Assembly: GCF_017377795.1 (NCBI RefSeq)
Contig: NZ_JAFRDR010000008.1
Coordinates: 62,001 to 126,000 of the forward strand
Length of the DNA: 64,000 bases
From: Williamsia soli
Lineage (GTDB): Bacteria > Actinomycetota > Actinomycetes > Mycobacteriales > Mycobacteriaceae
Direction: 5' to 3'
Shown: positions 1-9,194 of the stretch, one piece after another
Position numbering within the stretch: position 1 is the first letter of the stretch
Layout of the letters: each line of letters opens with the position of its first letter
The notes under the pieces: model-generated
Database searches by the model: none
What the model saw: only the letters and a program-made list of their open reading frames with translations
What the model was told of the DNA's origin: nothing
Position numbers and translations under genes: made by a program

Positions 1-175
1 GGATGAACGGCAACCACGCCATGCCACCGACGTTGTCGATCATCTGGCCGGTCACGGCGTACACACCGGCACCGAGGATGTCACCGACGATGAACAGCAG
101 GAGCAGGCGTGGACCCATCACCCGCTTGAGTTCTGGTTCGGCCTTGGGTGGCGGATTGACTGTCGCTTGCGTCAT
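1..175 (-). CDS. APC-family permease, N-terminal part (cut by window edge)
   Basis: Only the first 58 codons are in the window. The protein begins MTQATVNPPPKAEPELKR and enters a hydrophobic helix (about residues 20-40) containing LLLLFIVGDILGAGVY, which resembles the first transmembrane segment of amino acid/polyamine/organocation (APC) permeases, where the GxGIG-like loop binds substrate. The ATG at 175 is preceded by GGAAGG, a good ribosome binding site. The gene diverges from a purine-catabolic operon, so it may import a purine or a related nitrogen source; that is inference from context. An amino acid permease is equally possible. Confidence 0.75.
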   Translation of the reverse strand, partial: MTQATVNPPPKAEPELKRVMGPRLLLLFIVGDILGAGVYAVTGQMIDNVGGMAWLPFI

Positions 176-193
176 TTCGGATCCTTCCATTGC

Positions 194-209
194 CTGGAAC
201 AGATTCCAG
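194..209. promoter_or_regulatory. palindrome between permease and deaminase genes
   Basis: CTGGAA-CAGA-TTCCAG is a perfect inverted repeat with six-base arms and a four-base spacer. It lies in the 139-base divergent intergenic region, 19 bases upstream of the permease start, where an operator controlling one or both promoters would be expected. No regulator gene is visible next to it. Confidence 0.4.
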
Positions 210-302
210 CTAGCCTGTACCCGAATTGCCCGACTCGCAAATGGTAGGACTCCGAGGTGGTCCGCCGTGGCCGGTTGTCATTTTTTTGTAACTCCGTCGT
301 CG

Positions 303-308
303 TACGGT
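303..308 (+). promoter_or_regulatory. -10 box of a probable leaderless promoter
   Basis: TACGGT fits the actinobacterial -10 pattern TANNNT and ends six bases before the ATG at 315. This would place transcription initiation at or next to the start codon. No Shine-Dalgarno sequence precedes that ATG, which agrees with a leaderless mRNA. Confidence 0.45.
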
Positions 309-314
309 GGCGCC

Positions 315-1670
315 ATGAGCACAATCATCGAGAACGCCTACATCGTGACGATGGACGCGGGGCGACGTGAGCTGCGCGGCGGATCGGTGGTCGTCGTCGG
401 CAACACGATCTCGGCGGTGGTCGACGGCGCTGTCGACGATGAGCTCAGAGACACCGCTGAGGTGATCGACGGCACCGGATGCATCCTGACCCCGGGGCTG
501 ATCAACACCCATCACCACCTGTACCAGTGGATCACCCGTGGTCTGGCGGCCGATCACACCCTGTTTCAGTGGTTGACCACCCTGTACCCCATCTGGGCGG
601 GCATAGACGAAGAGGCCGTGAACGTCGCTGCCACAGGCGCACTCGGCTGGCTCGCTCTCTCGGGATGCACCACCAGCACAGACCATCACTACGTCTTTCC
701 CAAGGAAGGCGGTGACCTCCTGGCAGCGGAAATCCTGGCCGCGCACGCTGTCGGTGTGCGGTTTCACCCGACACGCGGGTCGATGGACCTCAGCGAGAAG
801 GACGGTGGTTTGCCACCGGACAGCGTTGTCGAGACGATCGATCAGATCATGACCGCGAGTTCGGCCGCCATCTCGCGGTGGCACGACCCGTCCCCTGACG
901 CCATGATCAAGATCGCCCTCGCGCCCTGCTCCCCGTTTTCGGTGACAGCCGACCTGCTGCGCGCCACCGCAGAACTCGCGCGGGAGCGCAACGTCCGACT
1001 GCACACGCATCTCGCCGAGACGGTTGACGAATCCGACTACACAGCAGAGCACTTCGGTTGCACCCCCCTCGAGTACATGGAGACCGTCGGCTGGGTCGGT
1101 CCCGATGTCTGGTTTGCGCATGGCGTGCACTTCGACGACAAGGCCATCGCCACCCTGGCCGCCACCCAGAGCGCTATCGCGCACTGCCCCACCTCCAATG
1201 CCCGGCTCGGCGCCGGGATTGCACGTACCCGGGATCTGCTCGCGGCGGGGGTCCCGGTCGGCCTCGGCGTCGACGGCTCGGCATCCAACGAGTCGTGCCG
1301 ACTACTCGAAGAAGCGCACCAAGCCGTCATGATGGCGCGGGCTGTCGGCGGTCCGACCGCGTTGACCACGAGAACCGCTCTCGAGCTGGCGACGCTCGGC
1401 GGCGCCGAGGTGCTGGGCTACGGCAACCTCGGATCCATCGAACCCGGCAAGCTTGCTGACCTGGTGCTGTGGCGTCTCGACGGTCTCGGTCACAGTGGTA
1501 TCGCAGATCCGGTGGCGGCGCTGGTCTTGGGTGATGTACCACCTATCGAGCGTTCCTGGGTCAACGGCGAGGTCGTCGTCAGCGGAGGCCGGCTGACGCG
1601 CGTCGACGCCGAGGTGATCGCGGCCCAGGTGGCCGCAGCTCACTCGGCCTTGATCGCGAAGGCCGGCTGA
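315..1670 (+). CDS. 8-oxoguanine deaminase-like amidohydrolase
   Basis: This 451-residue protein belongs to the ATZ/TRZ branch of metal-dependent amidohydrolases. It carries the metal-binding triplet NTHHHLYQ (residues 64-71), HTHLAE, the HGVHFD motif and a late GVDGSASNES segment with the catalytic aspartate. The HHHLYQ and GSASNES pattern is typical of 8-oxoguanine deaminase (8-oxoguanine to urate), the likely reaction here. The related hydroxyatrazine-type deaminases cannot be excluded. The start was placed at 315 because the protein family begins there (MSTIIENAYIVTMD) and a -10 box sits just upstream; an open frame runs further upstream without homology. Its stop overlaps the next start by one base, so it is the first gene of an operon with xanthine dehydrogenase subunits. 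Urate formation by both enzymes fits purine use as a nitrogen source. Confidence 0.83.
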   Translation: MSTIIENAYIVTMDAGRRELRGGSVVVVGNTISAVVDGAVDDELRDTAEVIDGTGCILTPGLINTHHHLYQWITRGLAADHTLFQWLTTLYPIWAGIDEEAVNVAATGALGWLALSGCTTSTDHHYVFPKEGGDLLAAEILAAHAVGVRFHPTRGSMDLSEKDGGLPPDSVVETIDQIMTASSAAISRWHDPSPDAMIKIALAPCSPFSVTADLLRATAELARERNVRLHTHLAETVDESDYTAEHFGCTPLEYMETVGWVGPDVWFAHGVHFDDKAIATLAATQSAIAHCPTSNARLGAGIARTRDLLAAGVPVGLGVDGSASNESCRLLEEAHQAVMMARAVGGPTALTTRTALELATLGGAEVLGYGNLGSIEPGKLADLVLWRLDGLGHSGIADPVAALVLGDVPPIERSWVNGEVVVSGGRLTRVDAEVIAAQVAAAHSALIAKAG

Positions 1671-2485
1671 TGGACCTGCACACCATCGACTCGGTCACGA
1701 CGCCGCGGACCCGCTCAGATCTCGCCGACCTCTGCGCGACGGACGGATTGATGGCGGGCGGAACCTGGTTGATGAGTGAACCTCAGCCGCATCTGCGCCG
1801 GATCGTCGACCTGAGCGGGATGGACTGGCCCGACCTGACGATCACCGAGGCAGGGCTCGACATCGCGGCGACCTGCAGCATTTCCTCACTCGTGGCGGCA
1901 ACCCATCCCGCGGAGTGGGCCGCCACCAGCGTGTTCCGGCAGGCCGCGCAGGCGTTGCTCGCGTCGTTCAAGATCTGGCAGAACGCCACCGTCGGCGGCA
2001 ACATCTGTCTCGGTTTCCCGGCGGGAGCGATGATCTCCATGGCGTCCGCGCTCGAGGCCGAGCTGCTGGTCTGGAGAGCCGATGGGACCGACCTACGCTG
2101 TTCGACAGCCGAATTCGTCACCGGGATCGCCCAGACCATCCTGCGGCCGGGTGACGTCCTGCGCTCGATCCGGCTACCCGCTGCCGCACTACGGCAGCGG
2201 ACTGTGCTGCGCAAGATGGCGATGTCGCCGCTCGGCCGGTCAGGGGCAGTGGTCATCGGCCGCGCGACACCGACCGGGATCCTCGTGTCGGTCACCGCCG
2301 CAACAGATGTCCCTTATGTGATCGCCACTGACTCGGTCGAACCCATGACGGTGCTCGAGCAGGTCTACTCGGCGATCCCCACCGACGCCTACTACTCCGA
2401 CCCGCACGGCGAGGCCGGTTGGCGGAGGCAGATCACGGGGGTACTGACGAGAGCTGTGGTCGCGGAATTGGCCGAGATAGCGTGA
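1670..2485 (+). CDS. xanthine dehydrogenase family, FAD-binding subunit
   Basis: The 271-residue product matches the CoxM/XdhB-type FAD-binding subunit of molybdenum hydroxylases. The diagnostic loop NATVGGNICLGFPAG (about residues 104-118) holds the FAD pyrophosphate, and the early AGGTWL segment corresponds to the first flavin-contact loop. The subunit passes electrons from the iron-sulfur clusters to NAD or another acceptor. It starts on the last base of the deaminase stop codon and is followed 21 bases later by the fused iron-sulfur/molybdopterin subunit, so the two make one enzyme. Substrate is inferred to be xanthine or hypoxanthine from the adjacent deaminase. Confidence 0.86.
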   Translation: MDLHTIDSVTTPRTRSDLADLCATDGLMAGGTWLMSEPQPHLRRIVDLSGMDWPDLTITEAGLDIAATCSISSLVAATHPAEWAATSVFRQAAQALLASFKIWQNATVGGNICLGFPAGAMISMASALEAELLVWRADGTDLRCSTAEFVTGIAQTILRPGDVLRSIRLPAAALRQRTVLRKMAMSPLGRSGAVVIGRATPTGILVSVTAATDVPYVIATDSVEPMTVLEQVYSAIPTDAYYSDPHGEAGWRRQITGVLTRAVVAELAEIA

Positions 2486-2506
2486 ACGCATGAAGGGCGG
2501 TCGATC

Positions 2507-5239
2507 ATGAAGATCAACGGTCAGTTTGTCGAGGCTGTTCCGGCGCCCGGGCAATGTCTGCGCACGTTCTTGCGTGAACAAGGCCAGGACGGTGTCAAGA
2601 AGGGATGCGACGCCGGCGATTGCGGGGCGTGTTCTGTCCTCGTCGACGGCAAGCCACAACACTCCTGCATCGTCCCCGCACACCGGGTCGCGAACGCCGA
2701 CATCACGACGGTGGCGGGCCTCGGTACGCCGGAGAACCTGCACCCGATGCAGCAGAGGTTCGTCGATGCTGCCGGCTTCCAATGTGGATTCTGCACGGCC
2801 GGAATGGTTGTCACCGCAAGCGCCCTGGACGACGAACAGCTGTCAGACCTGCCGAACAGTCTCAAGGGGAACCTGTGCCGCTGCACGGGTTACCGCTCCA
2901 TCCGCGATGCTCTCGACGCGGTGGTGAGTACCGAGAAGGTCGCACCTGGCGATCCCGGCGTGTCGGTGGGCAAGTCCGTCCAGGCACCCGCCGCGCCGAG
3001 AATTGTGACCGGCACAGAGCCGTACACGATGGATCGCCTGCCCGCTGATCTCGGCCACGTCGCGGTGATCGGAAGCCCGCATCCCCACGCCCGCATCGTC
3101 GCCATCGACACCACTGCCGCGGAACGAGTTCCGGGGGTGCGCGCGGTGCTGACCCATCGCGACGATCCCGGTGTGCTCTTCTCGACAGCCCGCCACGACA
3201 ACCGGCTCGACGACCCGGACGACGGACGGGTCTTCGATGTCACCCTGCGCTTCGTGGGTCAACGGGTCGCCGCGGTGGTCGCCGACTCGATGACCGTCGC
3301 ACGCAGGGCGAGTGCCCTGATCACCGTCGAATACGAGGTGCTCGCGGCCAACTTCGACCCCGCCCTCGCCACCGAGCCGGGCACACCGCTCGTCCACGGC
3401 GACAAGGGACCCGAAGCACGGATCGCCGACCCCGGGAGAAACCTCGTGGCGGCACTGGCCGGCACGGTGGGCGACATCGACGCCGGAATCGCACTCGCCC
3501 GCGACACCGGGGGCGCGGTGGTCTCCGGCAGCTGGCAGACCGCACGGGTCCAGCACACGCACCTCGAGACCCACGGCGCGGTCGGCTGGCGCGACGACGA
3601 AGGTCGCATCGTGGTGCGCTCGAGTACTCAGGTGCCGTTCCTCATCCGCGACGAGTTGTGCCACATCTTCGAGCTCCCGCGGAATCAGGTCCGGGTGTAT
3701 GCGGCGCGGGTCGGCGGTGGGTTCGGTGGCAAGCAGGAGTTGCTCACCGAAGACCTTGTGGTGCTGGCGATGCTCAAGACCGGCCGGCCGGTGGTCTACG
3801 AGTTCACCAGGAGCGATCAGTTCACCATCGCACCGTGTCGCCACCCGATGCGGGTCGACGTCACGGCCGCGGCGGGTGCGGACGGCGTGCTGACTGCGCT
3901 GTCGGTGTCGGTGCTCTCCGATGCCGGGGCCTACGGAAACCACAGCGGCGGTGTCATGTTCCACGGGTGCAGCGAATCCGTAGCGCTCTATCGGAGTCCG
4001 AACAAGCATGTCGACGCACGCGCCGTGTACACCAACAACATCCCCTCGGGCGCCTTCCGCGGATACGGACTCGGCCAGGTCGCCTTCGGTATCGAGGGTG
4101 CGATCGATGAACTGGCAGCCCGTTTGGGCATCGACCCGTTCGAGATGCGCAGAATCAATGTCGTTGTACCCGGCGACGAGTTCGTGTCGTGGGAAGTCGA
4201 GGAGGGAGACCTCGAGTTCGGCAGCTACGGACTCGACCAATGCATCGATCTCGCGGAGCAGGCACTGCTGGCGGGCAGGGCTGACCCGGTGCGTGGGGGC
4301 GTCGAACTCCAGCAACTCCCCGAGTGGGAGATCGGAGAAGGTATGGCGGCGGCCATGATCGCCACCATCCCTCCGCGTGGCCACTTCGCCGAGGCCGCGA
4401 TGACGCTGAACACCGACGGTGAGTACATCGCCGCGGTGGGCACCGCCGAGTTCGGCAACGGGACCACCACGGTGCTGACGCAGATCGCCGCTTCCGCACT
4501 GGGGTGTCCCCCGGGCCAGATCACGATTCGGCAAGCAGACACCGACGAGATCGGCTACGACACCGGCGCGTTCGGATCTGCCGGCACCGTCGTAGCGGGC
4601 AAGGCACTGCGTAGTGCGTGCGATCGGTTGCGCTCGAGCATGATCGAGGTCGCAGCCCGGGCCCTGGACGCCGACCCGGCAGAGTGCGCGCTGGGACCAC
4701 AGGGCATCCAGGCTGGTTCGCGCTTCATCGACCTGGCCGGGATTGTCGCGGCGAACGGCGGCCCGATGGCGGCGGAGGGCAAGCACGACGGGAGCCCGCG
4801 GTCGACCGCGTTCAACGTGCACGCGTTCCGGGTGGGGGTGAACACCTCTACCGGCGAAGTGCGGATCCTGCATTCGCTGCAGTCCGCCGACGCCGGCGTG
4901 GTGATGAATCCCCAGCAGTGTCGCGGTCAGGTCGAAGGCGGTGCGGCACAGGCGATCGGCAGCTCCCTCTACGAAGAGATGATCCTGGAGAACGGGCACG
5001 TCATCACGCAGGTGCTGCGTAACTACCACATCCCGCAGATCGCCGACGTCCCCGACACCGAGGTCTACTTTGCCGACACCTACGACGCCATCGGGCCGCT
5101 GGGCGCCAAGTCGATGAGCGAGGCGCCGTACAACCCGGTGGCTCCGGCACTCGAGAGTGCCATCCGGAACGCGATCGGCGTCCGGGTGTACGAGCTACCG
5201 ATGAACCCACCGAGGGTCTGGCACGCCATCAACCGGTGA
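2507..5239 (+). CDS. xanthine dehydrogenase family, fused 2Fe-2S and molybdopterin subunit
   Basis: The 910-residue protein joins two subunits that are usually separate. Residues 1-150 form the iron-sulfur part, with cysteines 34, 39, 42 and 54 (plant-ferredoxin type cluster) and 93, 96, 124 and 126 (second cluster, ending LCRCTGYR). Residues of about 165 onward form the molybdopterin domain, with GGGFGGKQELL and a C-terminal SMSEAPYNPV segment that should carry the active-site glutamate. The preceding FAD gene completes the enzyme. A GAAGGGCGG stretch lies upstream of the ATG. XdhC-type maturation genes are not in the window. Convergent transcription with the next operon leaves 21 bases between the stops. 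Confidence 0.88.
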   Translation: MKINGQFVEAVPAPGQCLRTFLREQGQDGVKKGCDAGDCGACSVLVDGKPQHSCIVPAHRVANADITTVAGLGTPENLHPMQQRFVDAAGFQCGFCTAGMVVTASALDDEQLSDLPNSLKGNLCRCTGYRSIRDALDAVVSTEKVAPGDPGVSVGKSVQAPAAPRIVTGTEPYTMDRLPADLGHVAVIGSPHPHARIVAIDTTAAERVPGVRAVLTHRDDPGVLFSTARHDNRLDDPDDGRVFDVTLRFVGQRVAAVVADSMTVARRASALITVEYEVLAANFDPALATEPGTPLVHGDKGPEARIADPGRNLVAALAGTVGDIDAGIALARDTGGAVVSGSWQTARVQHTHLETHGAVGWRDDEGRIVVRSSTQVPFLIRDELCHIFELPRNQVRVYAARVGGGFGGKQELLTEDLVVLAMLKTGRPVVYEFTRSDQFTIAPCRHPMRVDVTAAAGADGVLTALSVSVLSDAGAYGNHSGGVMFHGCSESVALYRSPNKHVDARAVYTNNIPSGAFRGYGLGQVAFGIEGAIDELAARLGIDPFEMRRINVVVPGDEFVSWEVEEGDLEFGSYGLDQCIDLAEQALLAGRADPVRGGVELQQLPEWEIGEGMAAAMIATIPPRGHFAEAAMTLNTDGEYIAAVGTAEFGNGTTTVLTQIAASALGCPPGQITIRQADTDEIGYDTGAFGSAGTVVAGKALRSACDRLRSSMIEVAARALDADPAECALGPQGIQAGSRFIDLAGIVAANGGPMAAEGKHDGSPRSTAFNVHAFRVGVNTSTGEVRILHSLQSADAGVVMNPQQCRGQVEGGAAQAIGSSLYEEMILENGHVITQVLRNYHIPQIADVPDTEVYFADTYDAIGPLGAKSMSEAPYNPVAPALESAIRNAIGVRVYELPMNPPRVWHAINR

Positions 5240-5260
5240 CCGTGCCGGCGACGGGCGGCA

Positions 5261-5929
5261 TCAGTCGGTCGAGATCGTGGTTCCGAGGCCGGTTTCCATG
5301 CGCCCGGAGACGATCTGCAGACCGTGATGGGTGCCGGGCTTGAGCCAGGACGTCAACGTCGGACCGTCCGACAGCACCGTCACCCGGGCATATCGGGCCT
5401 TCCCAGTGAGTTTCGACCCCGCGATGGCCAGCCCACCGGTGGCAGGCTGCGCGAACCCGATCCCACCCTTGATCGGAAATGCGGGACCGCGTCCGTCGGA
5501 TTGCGTCTGGACGGCCCACTCCGGACCGCTCGCGCCGGCGCCCGCGAGAACGTCACCGGTGAACGTGGCCATCACCTTGGGCAGTTGCCAGTGCTCACGG
5601 CCACCGTGCACCGACGCGGCGGAATCGACGGCTATGAACGGCACCGAAATTCGCGGAAGCGGACCCCGCCCACCACCGGGCCGCCGCAGCACCGGGCTGG
5701 CGAGAATCTCTCGATACGGGCCGACCGGCGAATCGAGATAATCGACGACCATGCCCACCGTGATACCGATCGTGGACTCCGAGCTCCCAGCAGACTGCGC
5801 ACCGATGTCTTTCGCAGCATCGGTACTGCGGTGCCACCAGATGGTGGCGCGCACATTCGCGGGCCAGGGTGGCGGCGCGCTCACCGGCACCTCGCCGGGG
5901 TCGACGTCAGACTCGGCCACACTCCACAT
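5261..5929 (-). CDS. acetoacetate decarboxylase-like protein
   Basis: The 222-residue product has the landmarks of the acetoacetate decarboxylase fold: a GPYREIL segment (residues 70-76), VPFIAVDS, and GGREHWQLPKV (109-119). In true decarboxylases two neighbouring lysines follow the proline; the first forms the Schiff base and the second lowers its pKa. Here Lys118 is kept but the next residue is valine, so acetoacetate decarboxylation is doubtful and a related Schiff-base reaction or a binding role is more likely. The gene starts on the last base of the upstream GMC oxidoreductase gene and is the last gene of a four-gene operon, so it probably acts on a product of the monooxygenase and alcohol oxidase. 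Confidence 0.72.
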   Translation of the reverse strand: MWSVAESDVDPGEVPVSAPPPWPANVRATIWWHRSTDAAKDIGAQSAGSSESTIGITVGMVVDYLDSPVGPYREILASPVLRRPGGGRGPLPRISVPFIAVDSAASVHGGREHWQLPKVMATFTGDVLAGAGASGPEWAVQTQSDGRGPAFPIKGGIGFAQPATGGLAIAGSKLTGKARYARVTVLSDGPTLTSWLKPGTHHGLQIVSGRMETGLGTTISTD

Positions 5930-7641
5930 CAGCAGGCTCCCTTCACGGATTCGGACTCACGATCTCGAACGAACAAAGGGAGCCGCAGGGCCCCCGGGGC
6001 ACGCTCGGGCACAACAGGTGACGTCGGTTGGACCGGTGAGATCCGCAAGTACCCCGCGCCCAGTTCTGGACGTTCGTCGATCTCACCCTTGTTGGGCCAC
6101 AACGCAATGGCTCGTTCGGCCTGCGCGGCGATCGTCAGCGACGGGTTCACGCCGAGGTTGGCACTGACCGCGGACCCGTCGACCACATGCAGCCCGGGAT
6201 GACCGAACATCCGGTGGTAGGGGTCGACGACGCCCTCGCCCGAGTCCGCGCCGATCACGCATCCCCCGATGAAGTGCGCGGTCATCGGGATGTTCACGAT
6301 CTCCGCCATCGAGCCACCGGGGTCTCCCCCGATCTTGTCGGCCAGCAACCGGATCGCCTCATGTCCCTGTGGTATCCATTCTGGTGGTGGATCGCCGGCG
6401 CCTGCGCGGCTGGTCAATTGCCTGCCGAAGATGCCGCGCTTGGAACCCAGTTCGAGAGAGTTGTCGTCGGTCTGCATCACCAGTGCGATCACCGTCTTCT
6501 CCGACCAGTGCCGTACCGACAGGCTCCGGACGAAGGCTCCGGGATGGCGGAGTGCGACGCCCGCGGTCTTCAGGACGCGGGGAACCTTGCCGCCCCCGTC
6601 GGACAACACCGTCTGTAGCAGGCCGATGGCGTTGCTGCCCTTGCCGTATCGGACCGGTTCGATGTGCGTGTGGTCGTCGGGATGGAACGACGACGTGATC
6701 GCCACCCCCTGGGTGTAGTCGGTCTTGCGGTCGCGAGCCGTCGCGGCCAGAACCGCCTCGGAATTGGTGCGCACCACCGAACCCAGCTGGTCGGACAGAT
6801 GCGGGAGTTGATCGGTCTGCTTCATCGCGAGCAGCAGCTTTTGGGTACCGTACGTACCTGCCGCGAAGATGACCTGTCCCGCGAAGATGCTCTTCTCGCG
6901 GCGCCGCAGCTTCGCGCCCGTACGCCGGGTGACGACCTCGTAATCGTCGCCCGCGGGGCGTACCGCCGTCACCGTCGTCAGCGGCAGCACCGTGACCCCT
7001 GCCTCTTCCGCCAGATGAAGGTAGTTCTTGACCAGGGTGTTCTTCGCGCCCACCCGGCACCCGGTCATGCACGATCCACATTCGGTGCACGCGGTCCGCT
7101 CCGGCCCGGCTCCACCGAAGAACGGATCCGGTACCTGCTCACCGGGATTGCCGAACAGAACCCCGACCGGCGTCGTGGTGAACGTCGAGCCGACACCCAT
7201 GTCGTCGGCGACTTCGCGCATCACCTTGTCCGCGGGCGTCACGCTCGGATTGTCCACCACGCCGAGCATCCGCCGGGCCTGGTCGTAGTACGGGGTGAGT
7301 TCGTCCTGCCAGTCGGTGATGTGTCCCCACTGCGGATCCTCGAAAAACCTGGTGGGCGGCTTGTACAGCGTGTTGGCGTAGTTCAGGGAACCACCGCCGA
7401 CGCCCGCACCGGCCATCACCAGCACATCGGGGAGCAGGTGAATCCGTTGCACACCATAGCAACCCATCCAGGGTGCCCAGAGGTACTTACGCAGTCGCCA
7501 ACTCGTCTTCGGGAGTTCGTCGTCGGCGAATCGGCGGCCCGCCTCCAGTACCGCGACCTTGTAGCCCTTCTCGGCCAGTCGGAGTGCAGCCACCGACCCA
7601 CCGAACCCGGAGCCGACGATCACCACGTCATAGTCGTTCAT
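5929..7641 (-). CDS. GMC oxidoreductase, cholesterol oxidase ChoD-like
   Basis: The 570-residue flavoprotein has an N-terminal dinucleotide-binding motif GSGFGG (10-15), a GAGVGGGSLNYAN loop (78-90) and a C-terminal GGCVIG...DPYHRMFGHPGLHVVDGS...NPSLTIAA block typical of GMC oxidoreductases. Length and overall wording resemble mycobacterial ChoD (Rv3409c). Residues 185, 188, 191 and 195 form a CX2CX2CX3C pattern, like a ferredoxin-type 4Fe-4S binding motif. The enzyme should oxidise a hydrophobic secondary alcohol, such as a 3-beta-hydroxysteroid, to the ketone. It overlaps the monooxygenase gene by four bases and the decarboxylase-like gene by one, so all are co-transcribed. Actual substrate is unknown. 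Confidence 0.85.
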   Translation of the reverse strand: MNDYDVVIVGSGFGGSVAALRLAEKGYKVAVLEAGRRFADDELPKTSWRLRKYLWAPWMGCYGVQRIHLLPDVLVMAGAGVGGGSLNYANTLYKPPTRFFEDPQWGHITDWQDELTPYYDQARRMLGVVDNPSVTPADKVMREVADDMGVGSTFTTTPVGVLFGNPGEQVPDPFFGGAGPERTACTECGSCMTGCRVGAKNTLVKNYLHLAEEAGVTVLPLTTVTAVRPAGDDYEVVTRRTGAKLRRREKSIFAGQVIFAAGTYGTQKLLLAMKQTDQLPHLSDQLGSVVRTNSEAVLAATARDRKTDYTQGVAITSSFHPDDHTHIEPVRYGKGSNAIGLLQTVLSDGGGKVPRVLKTAGVALRHPGAFVRSLSVRHWSEKTVIALVMQTDDNSLELGSKRGIFGRQLTSRAGAGDPPPEWIPQGHEAIRLLADKIGGDPGGSMAEIVNIPMTAHFIGGCVIGADSGEGVVDPYHRMFGHPGLHVVDGSAVSANLGVNPSLTIAAQAERAIALWPNKGEIDERPELGAGYLRISPVQPTSPVVPERAPGALRLPLFVRDRESESVKGAC

Positions 7642-9194
7642 GCGGACTCGCTTTCCTGTGGCTGGGGCGCAGGCACATCTGCACCGGGTGTGTCGTTCTT
7701 GTCGAGTTCGTAATCACCGAGATCGGCGGTCCGAAGCAACTGCCGGAAGCCCCAGGTGAACGTCGGCCACATCACAGAGTTTCGGCCGTTCTTGTCGAAG
7801 TACCAGCTCGAGCATCCACCGGAGTTCCAAACCGTACCTTCGAGACCCTCGTCGATCGCCGAGTTGTAGAAGTCCTGGGATCGCTGATTCACATTGACAC
7901 TGACCAGATTTCGATCAGCCATCTGTTCGAGAGCGGAGCTGATGTAGTTGGCCTGCGACTCGAGCATGTACACGATCGAGCTGTGCCCGAGGTTGGTGTT
8001 CGGACCATACATCAGGAATAGATTCGGAAACCCGTGGACCGTGGTTCCGCGATACGCATTGGGGCTACCGTCCCAGATGTCCGCAAGACTACGTCCATCG
8101 GTGCCGTGGAGCACCTTTGCGACCGGTGGTTCGGTGGCGGTGAAACCGGTTCCGAAGATCACCGCGTCCACCTTGTGCTCGACGCCCGACGAATCGACCA
8201 CACCGTCGGCGGTCACAGCGGACACGCCGTGGTCGACGAGGTTCACGTCCGGACGCGCCAGTGTCGGTAGCCAGGTGTTGCTGAGCAGCATCCGCTTACA
8301 GCCGATGGTGAACTTCGGCGTCAGTTTCTTGCGCAGCACAGGGTCTTTGACCTGCTTGCGCAACTGACTCGTCGCCAGCATTTTGAACAGCGGAAGCAGG
8401 AACGTGAACTTCGCCAACGCGACGACGTACGCCTCGCGATACAGGTACAGACCGCCGCGGGCGATCTTCTGCGTGGGAGGCAGCGTCCGATAGAGGGTGC
8501 GCTCCAGCTTTCCGACCGGGCGATCGAGCCTGGGGATGATCCATGCGGGCGTCCGCTGCAGAACTGTCAGATGCGCTGCAGGCTCTGCCAATTCGGGGAC
8601 GAACTGGATCGCCGAGGCGCCGGTACCGACAACGGCGATCCGCTTCCCGGTCGGGTCGAAACTGTGATCCCAGGTGGCGCTGTGGAACATCGTGCCGGTG
8701 AAGTCGCCGATGCCGGGCACGTTCGGCAGGCTCGGATTCGACAACGTTCCGGTCGCGGCGACAAGCACCTTCGCGGAGATCGTTCCGCGCGATGTTTCGA
8801 CGACCCACCGGGAGAGCTGCGGATCCCATCGTCCTGCGAGCAGCTCGCAATTGAACAGTGTGCGCTCGCGAAACCCGAAGTCGTCGGCGACCGACCTCAG
8901 GTAGCTGAAGATCTCCGGTTGCCGTGCATAATTGTTCGACCAGTCCGGACTCGGTGCGAACGAGAACGAGTAGAGATTGCTCGGCACGTCACAGGCAGCA
9001 CCGGGGTAGGTGTTGTCGCGCCAGGTCCCACCGACGTCGCCTGCCCGTTCGATGAGGATGACGTCGGCGTTCCGATTGCCTTTCAAGATCCTGTGCGCGG
9101 CAGCCAAACCGGCAAAGCCGGTGCCGACGATCAGGGTGTCGACGTGCGTGGGCAACGCTGCGAGCGGCGCCTTGTCGGTCGTGATAGCGGTCAT
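7638..9194 (-). CDS. flavin-containing Baeyer-Villiger-type monooxygenase
   Basis: The product of about 518 residues has GTGFAG (24-29) for FAD, a second GTGAS motif for NADPH, and between them the Baeyer-Villiger fingerprint FTGTMFHSATW (165-175, FxGxxxHxxxW). Such enzymes insert oxygen next to a ketone and give an ester or lactone. The ATG at 9194 overlaps the tetR stop as ATGA and is preferred; another ATG lies 24 bases upstream. With the neighbouring alcohol oxidase, the operon could convert an alcohol to a ketone and then to an ester or lactone. Confidence 0.88.
   Translation of the reverse strand: MTAITTDKAPLAALPTHVDTLIVGTGFAGLAAAHRILKGNRNADVILIERAGDVGGTWRDNTYPGAACDVPSNLYSFSFAPSPDWSNNYARQPEIFSYLRSVADDFGFRERTLFNCELLAGRWDPQLSRWVVETSRGTISAKVLVAATGTLSNPSLPNVPGIGDFTGTMFHSATWDHSFDPTGKRIAVVGTGASAIQFVPELAEPAAHLTVLQRTPAWIIPRLDRPVGKLERTLYRTLPPTQKIARGGLYLYREAYVVALAKFTFLLPLFKMLATSQLRKQVKDPVLRKKLTPKFTIGCKRMLLSNTWLPTLARPDVNLVDHGVSAVTADGVVDSSGVEHKVDAVIFGTGFTATEPPVAKVLHGTDGRSLADIWDGSPNAYRGTTVHGFPNLFLMYGPNTNLGHSSIVYMLESQANYISSALEQMADRNLVSVNVNQRSQDFYNSAIDEGLEGTVWNSGGCSSWYFDKNGRNSVMWPTFTWGFRQLLRTADLGDYELDKNDTPGADVPAPQPQESESA

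Noticed and set aside
2843-5029. 728-residue open frame on the minus strand opposite the molybdopterin gene
   Set aside because: It mirrors codons of the plus-strand xanthine dehydrogenase, has no recognisable motif, and is explained by high GC codon bias.
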